From assembly GCF_002982015.1 (NCBI RefSeq), contig NZ_PVLV01000034.1, positions 1 to 56,794 on the forward strand: a stretch of 56,794 nucleotides of DNA, written 5' to 3'. The position numbers were made by a program, and so were the translations under genes. The notes beneath the pieces are model-generated. The model was not told the DNA's origin. It searched no databases and saw nothing but the letters and a program-made list of their open reading frames with translations. This stretch comes from Streptomyces solincola (GTDB lineage: Bacteria > Actinomycetota > Actinomycetes > Streptomycetales > Streptomycetaceae). Positions 17,316 through 25,633 of the stretch are shown one piece after another (position 1 is the stretch's first letter; each line of letters begins with the position of its first letter).

Positions 17316-17633
17316 TCAGCGGACGCTGGAGGGGTTCCGCGGCGTCGGCGAGAGGTGTCTGACGAAGACGTCAGGGCCGGGGAAGTACAACGTGATCCGT
17401 CCGTCGTCGGCCCGCCGCACGTCATAGGGCGGAGTGCCGTCGGGGTGGTGGAGCCCGACAATCTCAGCGTCCCGCACGACGGTTCCGGCCGTGGATCCCC
17501 CTACCACGATCTCGTCATCGAGGTGCGCGCACACAGAGCCGCCCGTCGCCTCCGGACGAGTGGCCGGTGGGCTCTGGCCCGTGTCGTCCGCGGAACTGTC
17601 CGGCGGCTCCCACGCCGATCCGGTAGCGGGCAT
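17316..17633 (-). CDS. DUF1918-domain protein
   Basis: A 105-residue product. Its last 75 residues form a DUF1918 domain, a small beta-barrel common in actinomycetes: DDEIVVGG, RDAEIVGLHHPDGTPPYDVR, ADDGRITLYFPGPDVFV. The first 32 residues are low-complexity and may not be translated; a GTG at 17534 just before the domain is an alternative start. Function is not known. It follows the CBS-BON gene on the same strand after 79 bases and probably belongs to its transcript. Confidence 0.75.
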   Translation of the reverse strand: MPATGSAWEPPDSSADDTGQSPPATRPEATGGSVCAHLDDEIVVGGSTAGTVVRDAEIVGLHHPDGTPPYDVRRADDGRITLYFPGPDVFVRHLSPTPRNPSSVR

Positions 17634-17712
17634 GACTGCCGCCCCCTCGCTTCCTGGGGCGCGCCCGATGCGGGGCATCCGTCCGGTCGGGTGGACGCCG
17701 GGACTCGTTCCC

Positions 17713-18387
17713 TCAGGCACCGGCGGATGCGACGCGGGTGTCGTCCGTCCGGTAGGCGAGGTCGTCGGAGACAGAGACGACCCCATCGACCCCACGGCAC
17801 AACTGCTGGACGACGGCGACGAGACTGCGGTGTCCGACGGTCCCGGTGAGGGTGACCCTGCCGTCGCGCACCTCCGCTCGTACGTCTCGCGGGCCCAGTC
17901 CCAGGGTGCGGAGCAGCACGTCTCCGGTGATCTCCTCCTGAATCGCCTCGTCGCGGCGCAGGAAGACCCGCAGTAGGTCGCCGCGGCTGACGATACCGAC
18001 AAGCCGATCCGCCTCGTCCACTACGGGAAGCCGCTTGACCTGTTGGGTCTCCATGAGACGGGCCGCCTCGACCACGGTCCACTCCGGTCGCGCGCAGATC
18101 GCGGGCGCGGACATCAGCTCCTCGGCCCGACTCCCCTCAGCCTTGGCCCGCTCCCACGCCTCCAGATGCGGCATCAGCGTCCGGCCCGAGGGGTCGGCCT
18201 GGTCCGTGCTTTTGCGCAGCAGGTCGGCCTCGGACACCACGCCGAGCGGGCGGTCCAGGTCGTCCACCACCGGCACGGCGGTGACGTCGTTCTCCTCCAG
18301 CAGCCTGACCAGTTCTTTGAACGGCGTGTCGGGCCTCGCCCGCGCGACCTTCCTGGTCATCAGCTCGTCGACCGTTCGGTGGTGCAT
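17713..18387 (-). CDS. CBS-pair and BON domain protein
   Basis: A 224-residue cytoplasmic protein. Two CBS motifs come first ([76 protein letters not shown]). A BON domain ends it (LGPRDVRAEVRDGRVTLTG, VGHRSLVAVVQQL). CBS pairs sense adenine nucleotides; BON domains are usually membrane or lipid associated. ATG at 18387 has GGGAGGCGAC in front of it. It is one of three such paralogues in the island (others at 32298 and 40219). CBS-domain genes are part of dormancy regulons in mycobacteria and Streptomyces. Confidence 0.9.
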   Translation of the reverse strand: MHHRTVDELMTRKVARARPDTPFKELVRLLEENDVTAVPVVDDLDRPLGVVSEADLLRKSTDQADPSGRTLMPHLEAWERAKAEGSRAEELMSAPAICARPEWTVVEAARLMETQQVKRLPVVDEADRLVGIVSRGDLLRVFLRRDEAIQEEITGDVLLRTLGLGPRDVRAEVRDGRVTLTGTVGHRSLVAVVQQLCRGVDGVVSVSDDLAYRTDDTRVASAGA

Positions 18388-18919
18388 GTCGCCTCCCGAG
18401 GGGATGGCCCGCCGCTCCTGGCGGCGGCCAGCAGGTGAGGGCCGTCCCGGACGGGCTCCGGACCTCGCCACCAGCCTGGTTCGCACAGCCGCAGGGCCAA
18501 AAGGGCCACCCGGGTCCGAGCCGGGGACGACCGGTCCTCTCTCTCCGCCCCGGGGCGGCAGCGCGGGTGCACGATCAGGGCCCGAGAGGGCCGGAGCGCC
18601 ACCGGGTCCCGTTCGGCCACGCGGACCCGTGCACCGTGGTCGTGGGCGTGGAGCCCGACGGCAAGTACGGGCACTCCCGCGCGAACCACCACGTCGTCGG
18701 GCCCGGCGCTCACACCGTGTCCTCGGCGCTCCACCACACCGCGGCCTCAGCGGGGCGGCGCACGGCGAGGAGATCGTCGCGGCGCAGCCCGGGCGTCACG
18801 TTGTAGCGGGCCCGGCGCGCTGACCGGCGCAAGCCCTCGCCAGCGGGCCCGCGCGCAGTGTTCGGTGCCCGCCCCGGCGCGCCGCCTTGCGGGGGCAGTG
18901 GGGCGTCCGGCGGACGAGA
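18388..18919. other. 532-base gap with several dyads
   Basis: No recognised gene; a plus-strand frame around 18630-18740 (VVVGVEPDGKYGHSRANHH) looks weakly protein-like but has no family. Several dyads lie here: GGGCCGTCCCGGACGGGCT near 18439, GGGGACGACCGGTCCTC at 18524-18540 (close to the DosR-box pattern GGGAC-N-GTCCC) and AGGGCCCGAGAGGGCC near 18570. They probably include the promoter of the CBS-BON gene. Confidence 0.4.
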
Positions 18920-19768
18920 TCACCGGTCGCCCGGCACGATGGCCACCGGGCAGCGCACGTGGTGCAGGAGCGCGTGGTTGACGCGGCCGAGGTAGAGGCC
19001 CGTCCGGGACGGCCTCGCCTCCGCGCCGACCACCAGCAGGTCGGCGGTCTCGGATGCCTTGAGGAGGACGTCGCGGGCCGGTCCTTCCGCAACCCTCGTG
19101 TGCACCTCGACGGCGGCATGCCGGGTCCGCTCTTCGGCGAGGGCGGCGCGCAGGTCCTCTTCGGCATGCTGTGCGGCCAGTTCGGGGTGGCGGGGAAGGT
19201 CGAGCACGGCGCTGATCTTCGTCCGGGGGGTGCGGTGCCAGGCCGAGACGGCGTCGATGACGCCGCCGCACGCCCCGGCGAGGGCGAAGGCGAAGCGGAC
19301 CGCGCCGCCGCCCGCGGAGGTGTCCTCGACGCCCAGCAGAAGTCGGGCGCCGCGGATCGCGGTGGCCATGCTCGTGTCCCGGACCACGACCACGGGGCAG
19401 GGTGCCCGGGCGGCGACGGCCAGTCCGACGGAGCCGACGAGGAGTTCCTTCATATCTCCGTTCCCGCGCGCGCCCACGACCAGCGTGAAGGCGTCGCCCG
19501 CGGCGTTCAGCAGGGCGGTGTCGGGGTCGCTGTAGACGGTGGCGGTGGTCACCTCGTCCGCGGTCCGACCGGCCCGGGCGCGCGCCTCGGCCACGCGCAG
19601 CAGCCGATCGGCCTCGTCAGCTTCGCGGTAGGCATGTGGGGAATGCCCCGAGACGGCGTGCACGACGTGGAGCGGGCGGCCCAGGCAGCCGGCCGTCTCC
19701 GCGGCCCAGTCGACCGCTCGGAGGCTGTCGGCGGATCCGTCCACTCCCACCACCACGGCTCGCGCCAT
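18920..19768 (-). CDS. Universal stress protein, two Usp domains
   Basis: A 282-residue cytoplasmic protein of two UspA domains. Domain 1 begins RAVVVGVDGSADSLRAVDWA and has the ATP-binding loop GARGNGDMKELLVGS, the canonical G-2x-G-9x-G-S pattern. Domain 2 ends GLYLGRVNHALLHHVRCPVAIVP, where the loop is incomplete. ATG at 19768 fits the GGAAGGAG site. Such double Usps (Rv1996/Rv2623 type) bind ATP and slow growth in dormant mycobacteria. It is divergent from the alcohol dehydrogenase gene, with candidate operators between. Confidence 0.92.
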   Translation of the reverse strand: MARAVVVGVDGSADSLRAVDWAAETAGCLGRPLHVVHAVSGHSPHAYREADEADRLLRVAEARARAGRTADEVTTATVYSDPDTALLNAAGDAFTLVVGARGNGDMKELLVGSVGLAVAARAPCPVVVVRDTSMATAIRGARLLLGVEDTSAGGGAVRFAFALAGACGGVIDAVSAWHRTPRTKISAVLDLPRHPELAAQHAEEDLRAALAEERTRHAAVEVHTRVAEGPARDVLLKASETADLLVVGAEARPSRTGLYLGRVNHALLHHVRCPVAIVPGDR

Positions 19769-19850
19769 GAAGACCACTCCTTCCGCTGCCCCACGCCTTC
19801 AGCGTGGCTGCCGTCTGCCGCCCCCGTGAGAGCCGAATGGGGTAGCCGAA

Positions 19851-19866
19851 CCCTGACGATCGGCCC
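19851..19866 (-). promoter_or_regulatory. Candidate island operator upstream of usp
   Basis: On the minus strand the site reads GGGCCGATCGTCAGGG, 83 bases before the Usp start. It shares the GGGCCGATCG half with the site upstream of the Usp at 41785. The second half is poorly conserved, so this is a weak member of the set. Confidence 0.35.
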
Positions 19867-20014
19867 GTTCGGTGATCCGGTCAGACCCGCGCCGGTCAGC
19901 CGGGGCTGGCCGGATCGTGGGCGAGGCCCCTATGGCCCCCTGTCCTCCGCTCTTCGGGGCATCGCTCCAGACCCGCACCGCTCGGCCGATGTGAGCAGGG
20001 CCGGACGGCTGCCC

Positions 20015-20036
20015 GCTGGGGCCGGACGGCCCCAGC
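20015..20036 (+). promoter_or_regulatory. Candidate island operator upstream of ADH
   Basis: Perfect dyad GCTGGGGCC-GGAC-GGCCCCAGC, 58 bases before the alcohol dehydrogenase start. It fits the GGGCC-N4-GGCCC pattern also found at 31053-31066. It is a candidate binding site of the island response regulator; binding is inferred from recurrence and position. Confidence 0.5.
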
Positions 20037-20094
20037 GGTTGCGGTGCTGCGGGGTCCACGCTGGCGGGGGAGCACAAGCAGGAAGGACGACGTC

Positions 20095-21177
20095 ATGAAG
20101 GCAATGGTGTTCCAGGGCCCGGGCCGGGCCTCCTGGCAGGACGTCCCGGACCCCGGGGTCAAGGATCCCGCCGACGCGGTGGTGAGGGTGGGCGCCGTCA
20201 CCATCTGCGGAACCGATCTGCACATCCTCAAGGGCGACGTGCCCGAGGTGAGTGCGGGTACGGTGCTGGGCCACGAGGCCGTCGGAGAGGTCGTGGACGT
20301 CGGCAGCGACGTGCGGACCGTGAGGCCGGGAGACCGGGTGCTGGTGTCCTGCATCTGCTCGTGCGGGCGTTGCCGCTTTTGCCGGGAAGGCCGCTACGGG
20401 CAGTGCCGCGCAGGCGGAGGCTGGGTTCTCGGCCATCTGATCGACGGCACCCAGGCCGAGTACGTGCGCGTTCCGTTCGCCGATCTGTCCGTGCATCCAT
20501 TGCCCAGCGCGGTACCGGACGAGGACGCTGTGCTGCTGGCGGACATCTTCCCCACCGCGTACGAGGTGGGGGTGCTCAACGGGCAGATCCGGCCGGGCGA
20601 CACCGTCGTGGTGGTCGGCACCGGGCCCATCGGGCTGGCGACCATCGCCGCCGCCCGGCTGTACACGCCGGCGCGGATCATCGCGGTGGACCTGGCCCAG
20701 ACCCGGTTGGAAGCGGCGCGCGGGATGGGCGCGGACGCCGTGGTCGGCGCGAACGACGCGCCGGAGGCGCTGGTCCGGGACCTGACCGACGGGCTGGGAG
20801 CCGATGTCGCGGTCGAGGCCGTCGGCGTGCCCGAGTCGTTCGAGGCGTGCACGCGGATGGTGCGGCCCGGCGGACGCGTCGCGAATGTCGGAGTGCACGG
20901 CAAGCCCGCCGCACTCCACCTGGAGGATCTGTGGGTGAAGGACGTGACGATCACTACGGGACTGGTCGACACCTACTCCACCCCGCTGCTGCTGCGGATG
21001 ATGGCGGCGGGCAGCCTGCCGGCGGCGGCCGCCCTGGTCACCCACCGCTTCGACCTCGGCGAGATGGAGGAGGCATACGACGTCTTTTCCCGGGCCGACC
21101 GCACCGGAGCGCTCAAGGTCGTCCTCGGCGGCGCGCGCGACGACCGGCTGGAGCGGGCCGTGGCTCAGGATTCGTAG
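20095..21177 (+). CDS. Zinc-dependent alcohol dehydrogenase
   Basis: A 360-residue medium-chain dehydrogenase/reductase. Catalytic zinc ligands are visible as Cys38 (ICGTDLH) and His60/Glu61 (GHEAVGEVVDVG). The structural zinc site is Cys90, Cys93, Cys96 and Cys104 with the usual spacing. The NAD(P) fold has VVVVGTGPIGLATIAAARL. ATG at 20095 follows AGGAAGG. It resembles the zinc alcohol dehydrogenase of the S. coelicolor OsdR region. It may serve fermentative redox balancing under low oxygen. The substrate is unknown. Confidence 0.92.
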   Translation: MKAMVFQGPGRASWQDVPDPGVKDPADAVVRVGAVTICGTDLHILKGDVPEVSAGTVLGHEAVGEVVDVGSDVRTVRPGDRVLVSCICSCGRCRFCREGRYGQCRAGGGWVLGHLIDGTQAEYVRVPFADLSVHPLPSAVPDEDAVLLADIFPTAYEVGVLNGQIRPGDTVVVVGTGPIGLATIAAARLYTPARIIAVDLAQTRLEAARGMGADAVVGANDAPEALVRDLTDGLGADVAVEAVGVPESFEACTRMVRPGGRVANVGVHGKPAALHLEDLWVKDVTITTGLVDTYSTPLLLRMMAAGSLPAAAALVTHRFDLGEMEEAYDVFSRADRTGALKVVLGGARDDRLERAVAQDS

Positions 21178-21204
21178 TCGCCGTAGAGGGTGAGTCGTGC
21201 GCTC

Positions 21205-21411
21205 TCAAGAGCGCAGGCCCACATCGGCGCCCGATGCCGCTATCTCCTCTGGAGCGTTGAGATGGGGTCGGCACCACCGGCACGCCAGGTCGACAGCGAC
21301 CGCGTCCTTGTTCGAGGAGCGTTCCACCGTCATCTGCGCCTCCCTGCCGCACGCCGGACAGCCCGCACCGCCAGTCACGGAAACGACGTCTCTGTCAGCA
21401 TCGGGAACCAC
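21205..21411 (-). CDS. Small CxxC protein, doubtful
   Basis: A 68-residue frame with two Cys-x-x-Cys pairs (GCPACGRE and ACRWCRPHLN), which together could form a zinc ribbon. No family is recognised. It lies antisense to nothing convincing and abuts the decayed ArsI-like gene. It may be a real small gene, or a chance frame in a decaying region. Confidence 0.35.
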   Translation of the reverse strand: MVPDADRDVVSVTGGAGCPACGREAQMTVERSSNKDAVAVDLACRWCRPHLNAPEEIAASGADVGLRS

Positions 21412-21413
21412 CG

Positions 21414-21827
21414 GTGGCCTTCTGCTCCCGGCTGCTGGGCGCGTCGCCGGCCAAGCGCCGTCCCGGCTACGCCGACTTCGCCGTCGCGGAGCCCCCGCTG
21501 AAGCTCGTCCTCATCGAGGGCGAGCCCGGACAGGACACCCGCCTGGACCACCTCGGGATCGAGGTGGCCACCACCGAGGGGTCGCCGCCGGCACCGATCG
21601 CCTCAGGGAGGCGGGCCTGGCCGCCGTCGAGGAGCGGGGCACGTCCTGCTGCTACGCCCGTCCAGGACAAGGTCTGGGCGACCGGTCCCGGCCGCGAGCC
21701 CTAGGGGGTCTACACCGTCAAGGCCGACGCGGGCGCCCCGCGGAAGCAGGTCGCTGACGACGACTGTTGCGCCGGCTCCGCGCGGGACGCGCAAGCCGCC
21801 GGAGCCGGCTGCTCGTGTCCGGGCTGA
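21414..21827 (+). pseudogene. ArsI/CadI-like VOC protein relic
   Basis: Fragments of a cadmium/arsenic-induced VOC protein (C-As lyase family) in several frames: FCSRLLGASPAKRRPGYADF, LKLVLIEGEPGQDTRLDHLG, LREAGLAAVEERGTSCCYA, then GVYTVKADAGAPRKQ and DDDCCAGSARD near the end. The first residues are missing. A TAG stands where intact members have Trp (EP-stop-GVYTV), and at least two frameshifts are present. Non-functional. Confidence 0.75.
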
Positions 21828-21899
21828 CCGGCCGCTCACCGCGCCGGGCGAGCGGCCTGCGACCGGCGCCCGTATCCGCTGGCTCGACCCAGGCGCCGG

Positions 21900-22135
21900 C
21901 GCCCTCACACGCGGGAGACTCGGCGCCTCCCTGGTCGAGGCGGAAGGGCGGGTATTCGTCCGTGCGCGGCCCTGGTGAAGAAGCCGACCACACATGGGTG
22001 GGGAGAGGCCGGCGGCCACCACTTGATCAGCACCAAGTCGCGCGAAATGGCGTTCCGGATACGCGATGTGCAGGGTGGCCGGGTAGTCCGGCACTTCGGC
22101 GCGCGTGGATGCCAGCGGGATGGTGCGTCCGACAC
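21900..22135 (-). pseudogene. DUF4389 membrane protein relic
   Basis: Two frames together read AEVPDYPATLHIAYPER and LVLIKWWPPASPHPCVVGF. This corresponds to the start and first helix of DUF4389 proteins (YPERxSRWLVLIKWWLLAIPHY in intact members). The remainder is absent. A short remnant. Confidence 0.5.
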
Positions 22136-22514
22136 GTGAGCGGGACGTCGTCGTCACCGGTTCTTCCGCAGTCGCACCAGGGTTGCGCCGCCTCCAGCGT
22201 CGGGCCGCCGCAGGTGCGGCCGGCAGGACTGGGTGGCACCGGTTCGCGGGGCCGGGTGCCGGACGGACCGGGACCGGAGGGTCTTTCGAGGCCTCTGTCC
22301 CAGACCCGGCTGCACCGGACAGCCCCCGGCGTCGGCCCGAAGGGCCCTGCCAAGGGTCCGAGGCGCGATGGCAGCGTGGTCCTTGAGACCGGTTCGGCCG
22401 GTGGCCCGCCCGTACGCGGGGGCCACGCGTCGCACCGGCCGCCGGACCGGTGCGGAGGGCGGACCACGAGCGTCCGGCCGGGCCGCCATCGCGGTGCCGG
22501 ACCAGGAGGTATCC
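22136..22514. other. Upstream region of cation ATPase gene
   Basis: No gene seen. The dyad GTGGCCC-12-GGGCCAC lies around 22400-22425, and CCCTGCCAAGGGTCC near 22345. AGGAGG at 22503-22508 serves the ATPase start. The operators are weaker matches to the island pattern than those at other genes. Confidence 0.35.
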
Positions 22515-25220
22515 GTGTCAGCCAAGAGCAGCGCCCCCCGGACACGTCAGGACGGAGGGGGGTTCCCCGGCCTCGACGACCGGCAGGCCGCACGCCGCCT
22601 GGCCGAGTACGGGCCGAATCAGGTAGCCGCACCAGCGGGCGCCCCCTTGTACACCCGCGTCCTGACCCAGCTTCGCGATCCGCTGGTGACGGTGCTCCTG
22701 GCGGCCGTCGCCCTCACCGTGGCGATCGGGGACCACGCGGACGCGACCGTCATCGCGGTGGTGATCGTCGTCAACACCACCGTGGGAGTGGTCCAGGAGG
22801 TCCGGGCCGACCATGCGATCGCCGCCCTGTCCGCCCTGTCCGCGCCGACGGCACGGGTACGGCGGGGCGGGGAACTGAGGGAGGTCGCCGCCGCCTCCGT
22901 GGTGCCGGGTGACGTGTGCGTCCTGGCCGAGGGCGATGTCGTCCCAGCCGACGGCCGGCTGGTGGAGGGCGCCGGGCTGCTGGTGGACGAGTCCATGGTG
23001 ACCGGGGAGTCCGTGCCCGTCGCCAAGTCGACGTGCGCCGCATCGCCCGAGGAGCAGCGGTTGCTGGCCGGAACCACGGTGGTCCGAGGGCGGGGAGTCA
23101 CCGTCGTCACCGGCACGGGGGCGGCGAGTGCGCTGGGCCGCGTCGCCGGGCTGCTGGACACCAGGCCGCCGCCCACTCCGCTCCAACGCCACCTGACGGC
23201 CCTCGGCCGGACGCTCGCCCTGGTGACGCTGGTCCTGTGCTTGCTGGTGTTCGTGCTCGGCGTGGTGGGCGGTACGCCGCCGGCCACCATGTCGGTGACG
23301 GCGATAAGCCTCGCGGTGGCCGCGGTGCCAGAGTCCCTCCCCGCGGTCGTCACCCTGGCCCTCGCGCTTGGCGCCCGCCGGATGGCAGCCCGTCACGCGC
23401 TGGTCCGCAGGCTGCCCGCGGTGGAGACGCTCGGTTCCGTCACCGTTCTGGCCACGGACAAGACCGGAACGATCACCGAAGGCCGGATGGCCGTCGAGCG
23501 GGTGTGGACCCCGGACGGCTCCCACCAGCACGTCGGGACGGGGCCCTCGCGCCCACCGGACCAGGCGTTCGGCTCGGGGACCGGTTCCGCGGCCGTCCGG
23601 CAGCTGCTGACCACGACCGCGCTGTGCAACGACGCGGTGGCGCCATCGCCGGAGCCGGGTACACCTGCCGGCCGGGAGTCCGGGCAGGACGGCACTGCCG
23701 CCCTGGGCGACCCGACCGAGACGGCCCTGCTCGCCGCCGCGGCCGCGGCCGGCTGCCCCTCGCGGGCGGAGCTCACGTCGCTGTACCCGCGGCGGGCCGA
23801 GGAGCCCTTCGACAGCCTGCGCAAGCGGATGACCACGGTGCACTCGACACCGGACGGATCGCTCCTGGTCTGTCTGAAGGGAGCCCCGGAGGTGGTGCTC
23901 GACCCGGCGGTGCTCGACGAGCCGGCCCCGCTGGTGGCCCACGTACGCGAGGAGGCTGCCGCGTTCGCGGCTCGGGGTCTGCGGGTCCTCGCGGCGGCCT
24001 CGGGCACGGTGGGCGAAGTTCCCGATCCCGTGGCCGGAGCCGAGCGGCGTCTGCGTCTGCTGGGGCTGGTAGCGCTCGCCGACCCGCCGAAGCCGGCGGC
24101 GGCCGGCACGCTGGCCGCCTGCCGGGCCGCCGGCATCACCCCGGTGCTGATCACGGGGGACCATCCGGCGACTGCCGCGGCGATGGCACAGCGGGTCGGC
24201 CTGGTGGCCGACGGCGCGGCGGACTCGGTCGTGACCGGGGCCGACCTGGCCGCCGGCCGGGTCGGCGACCCGACCCGGGTGCGGGTCTTCGCCCGCACGG
24301 ACCCGGAGCAGAAGCTGGACATCGTCCGGTCCTGGCAGTCCCGCGGGCAGGTGACGGCCATGACCGGCGACGGGGTCAACGACGGGCCCGCGCTGCGGCA
24401 GGCCGACATCGGGGTCGCCATGGGCGGCCGCGGCACCGAGGTCGCCCGGCAGGCCGCCGACCTGGTGCTGACCGACGACGAGCTGTCCACCGTGGTGAGC
24501 GCCGTGGAGGAGGGCCGCAGGGTCTTCGACAACGTGCGGCGCTTCCTGCTGTACGGCCTGGCCGGGGGCACCGCCGAGATCCTGGTCATGCTGGTCGGAC
24601 CGCTGCTGGGCCTGCCGCTGCCGCTGGGCGCCGGGCAGATTCTCTGGATCAATCTGCTGACGCACGGGCTGACCGGGGTGGCCATGGGGGCGGAACCGGT
24701 GTCGCCGAATGCCATGCGGCGGCCTCCCCGTCCACCGGACCGGCACGTGCTGGCTGACGGACTGTGGCAGCGCCTGCTGGCGCTGGCCGCAGTGGTCACC
24801 GCCGGATCGCTCACGGCGGCACTGCTCGCACGGGAGTCGGGCGCGCCCTGGCAGAGCGTGCTGTTCGCCTCCCTGCTGATGGCGCAACTGGGCGTCGTCC
24901 TCGGGCTGCGCGACCGGCTGCTCAGCCGTGCGAACCCGTTCCTGCCGGTGGCCGTCGCGGTCTCGGCCGGTCTCGGCGCCGCGGCGGTCCACCTTCCGCT
25001 GCTGCGCGGGCTGCTGGGCATGACGGCGCTCGGGGGACGGGAATGGGCCTGGGCTCTCGCCGTGGGCGCGGTGGCCTTCGCCGCCGCCCGCCTAGCGCGC
25101 CGGCATGGCGGTGCGGGCAGCGGCGGTACCGGCCCGGTGGGCATCCCGGCCGGATCCCGTCCGACGGGCGGGCGGCGCGCCGTGCACAGCGGCCCGGCTC
25201 CCGAAGGGCGAGGACGATGA
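22515..25220 (+). CDS. P2-type cation-transporting ATPase
   Basis: A 901-residue P-type ATPase of the Ca2+/Mg2+-like P2 group. Order: N-terminal cation-ATPase domain (RRLAEYGPNQVAAPAG), actuator loop (VDESMVTGESVPVAKS), membrane helix 4 with VAAVPESLPAVVTLAL, phosphorylation site DKTGTITEG (Asp315), hinge TGDGVNDGPALRQADIGVAM, and a C-terminal bundle of helices. Helix 4 has PES where most P2A pumps have PEG. GTG at 22515 fits AGGAGG. The stop overlaps the next start (ATGA). Pumps of this kind (CtpF-like) belong to the M. tuberculosis dormancy regulon. The cation is not certain. Confidence 0.92.
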   Translation: MSAKSSAPRTRQDGGGFPGLDDRQAARRLAEYGPNQVAAPAGAPLYTRVLTQLRDPLVTVLLAAVALTVAIGDHADATVIAVVIVVNTTVGVVQEVRADHAIAALSALSAPTARVRRGGELREVAAASVVPGDVCVLAEGDVVPADGRLVEGAGLLVDESMVTGESVPVAKSTCAASPEEQRLLAGTTVVRGRGVTVVTGTGAASALGRVAGLLDTRPPPTPLQRHLTALGRTLALVTLVLCLLVFVLGVVGGTPPATMSVTAISLAVAAVPESLPAVVTLALALGARRMAARHALVRRLPAVETLGSVTVLATDKTGTITEGRMAVERVWTPDGSHQHVGTGPSRPPDQAFGSGTGSAAVRQLLTTTALCNDAVAPSPEPGTPAGRESGQDGTAALGDPTETALLAAAAAAGCPSRAELTSLYPRRAEEPFDSLRKRMTTVHSTPDGSLLVCLKGAPEVVLDPAVLDEPAPLVAHVREEAAAFAARGLRVLAAASGTVGEVPDPVAGAERRLRLLGLVALADPPKPAAAGTLAACRAAGITPVLITGDHPATAAAMAQRVGLVADGAADSVVTGADLAAGRVGDPTRVRVFARTDPEQKLDIVRSWQSRGQVTAMTGDGVNDGPALRQADIGVAMGGRGTEVARQAADLVLTDDELSTVVSAVEEGRRVFDNVRRFLLYGLAGGTAEILVMLVGPLLGLPLPLGAGQILWINLLTHGLTGVAMGAEPVSPNAMRRPPRPPDRHVLADGLWQRLLALAAVVTAGSLTAALLARESGAPWQSVLFASLLMAQLGVVLGLRDRLLSRANPFLPVAVAVSAGLGAAAVHLPLLRGLLGMTALGGREWAWALAVGAVAFAAARLARRHGGAGSGGTGPVGIPAGSRPTGGRRAVHSGPAPEGRGR

Positions 25221-25633
25221 AGGACTGGAAGAACGCCCGGGAACGCGAGGACGCCGGTGGGCGCCGCCTGCGCCGGCTCGGACGGGACGAGGCGCTGCTC
25301 CTGCTGGGGGGTGCGTCCTCGGGGCGTCTCGTCTTCACCGAGCACGCGCTGCCCGCCGTCCGGCCGGCCCGGCATGAGCTGGACAGTGGTGACCTCGTCG
25401 TACGGCTGTGGGGCGGCCAGGACGTACTGCCCGCGCCCGCGCTCTCCGTGCCGCTCGTGGTGGCCTACGAGGCGGACGCCGTCGACCCGGCCACCTCGCG
25501 CGGGTGGAGCGTCGTCGTGACGGGGTATGCCCGGACGATGGCCGACGGGACCGGGGCGGAGCCCGCGTGCACGTCCCCGGAGGCGCGTCTCAGGATCCGC
25601 CCGGAGCTGGTGGTGGGCTACCGGCTGAACTGA
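25217..25633 (+). CDS. PNPOx-like split-barrel flavin protein
   Basis: A 138-residue single split-barrel protein of the pyridoxamine 5'-phosphate oxidase-like family. It starts with LRRLGRDEALLLLGGASSGRLVFTE and has HELDSGDLVVRLWGG and SWSV-type strands (GWSVVVTGYAR). Such proteins bind FMN, F420 or haem; Rv2004-like and Acg-neighbour members are common in dormancy regions. It is translationally coupled to the cation ATPase (ATGA). It converges with the histidine kinase gene, with a 44-base overlap of the two 3' ends. Confidence 0.82.
   Translation: MKDWKNAREREDAGGRRLRRLGRDEALLLLGGASSGRLVFTEHALPAVRPARHELDSGDLVVRLWGGQDVLPAPALSVPLVVAYEADAVDPATSRGWSVVVTGYARTMADGTGAEPACTSPEARLRIRPELVVGYRLN

Noticed and set aside
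18435-18806. Plus-strand frame with VVVGVEPDGKYGHS as a possible Usp-like gene
   Set aside because: No ribosome site, no ATP loop and low-complexity surroundings; kept only as a note in the gap entry.
22518-24992. Very long open frames antisense to the cation ATPases (also 28591-31647 plus strand)
   Set aside because: They lie opposite genes with full catalytic motifs, are rich in Arg/Gly/His and have no domain. High G+C makes such frames by chance.
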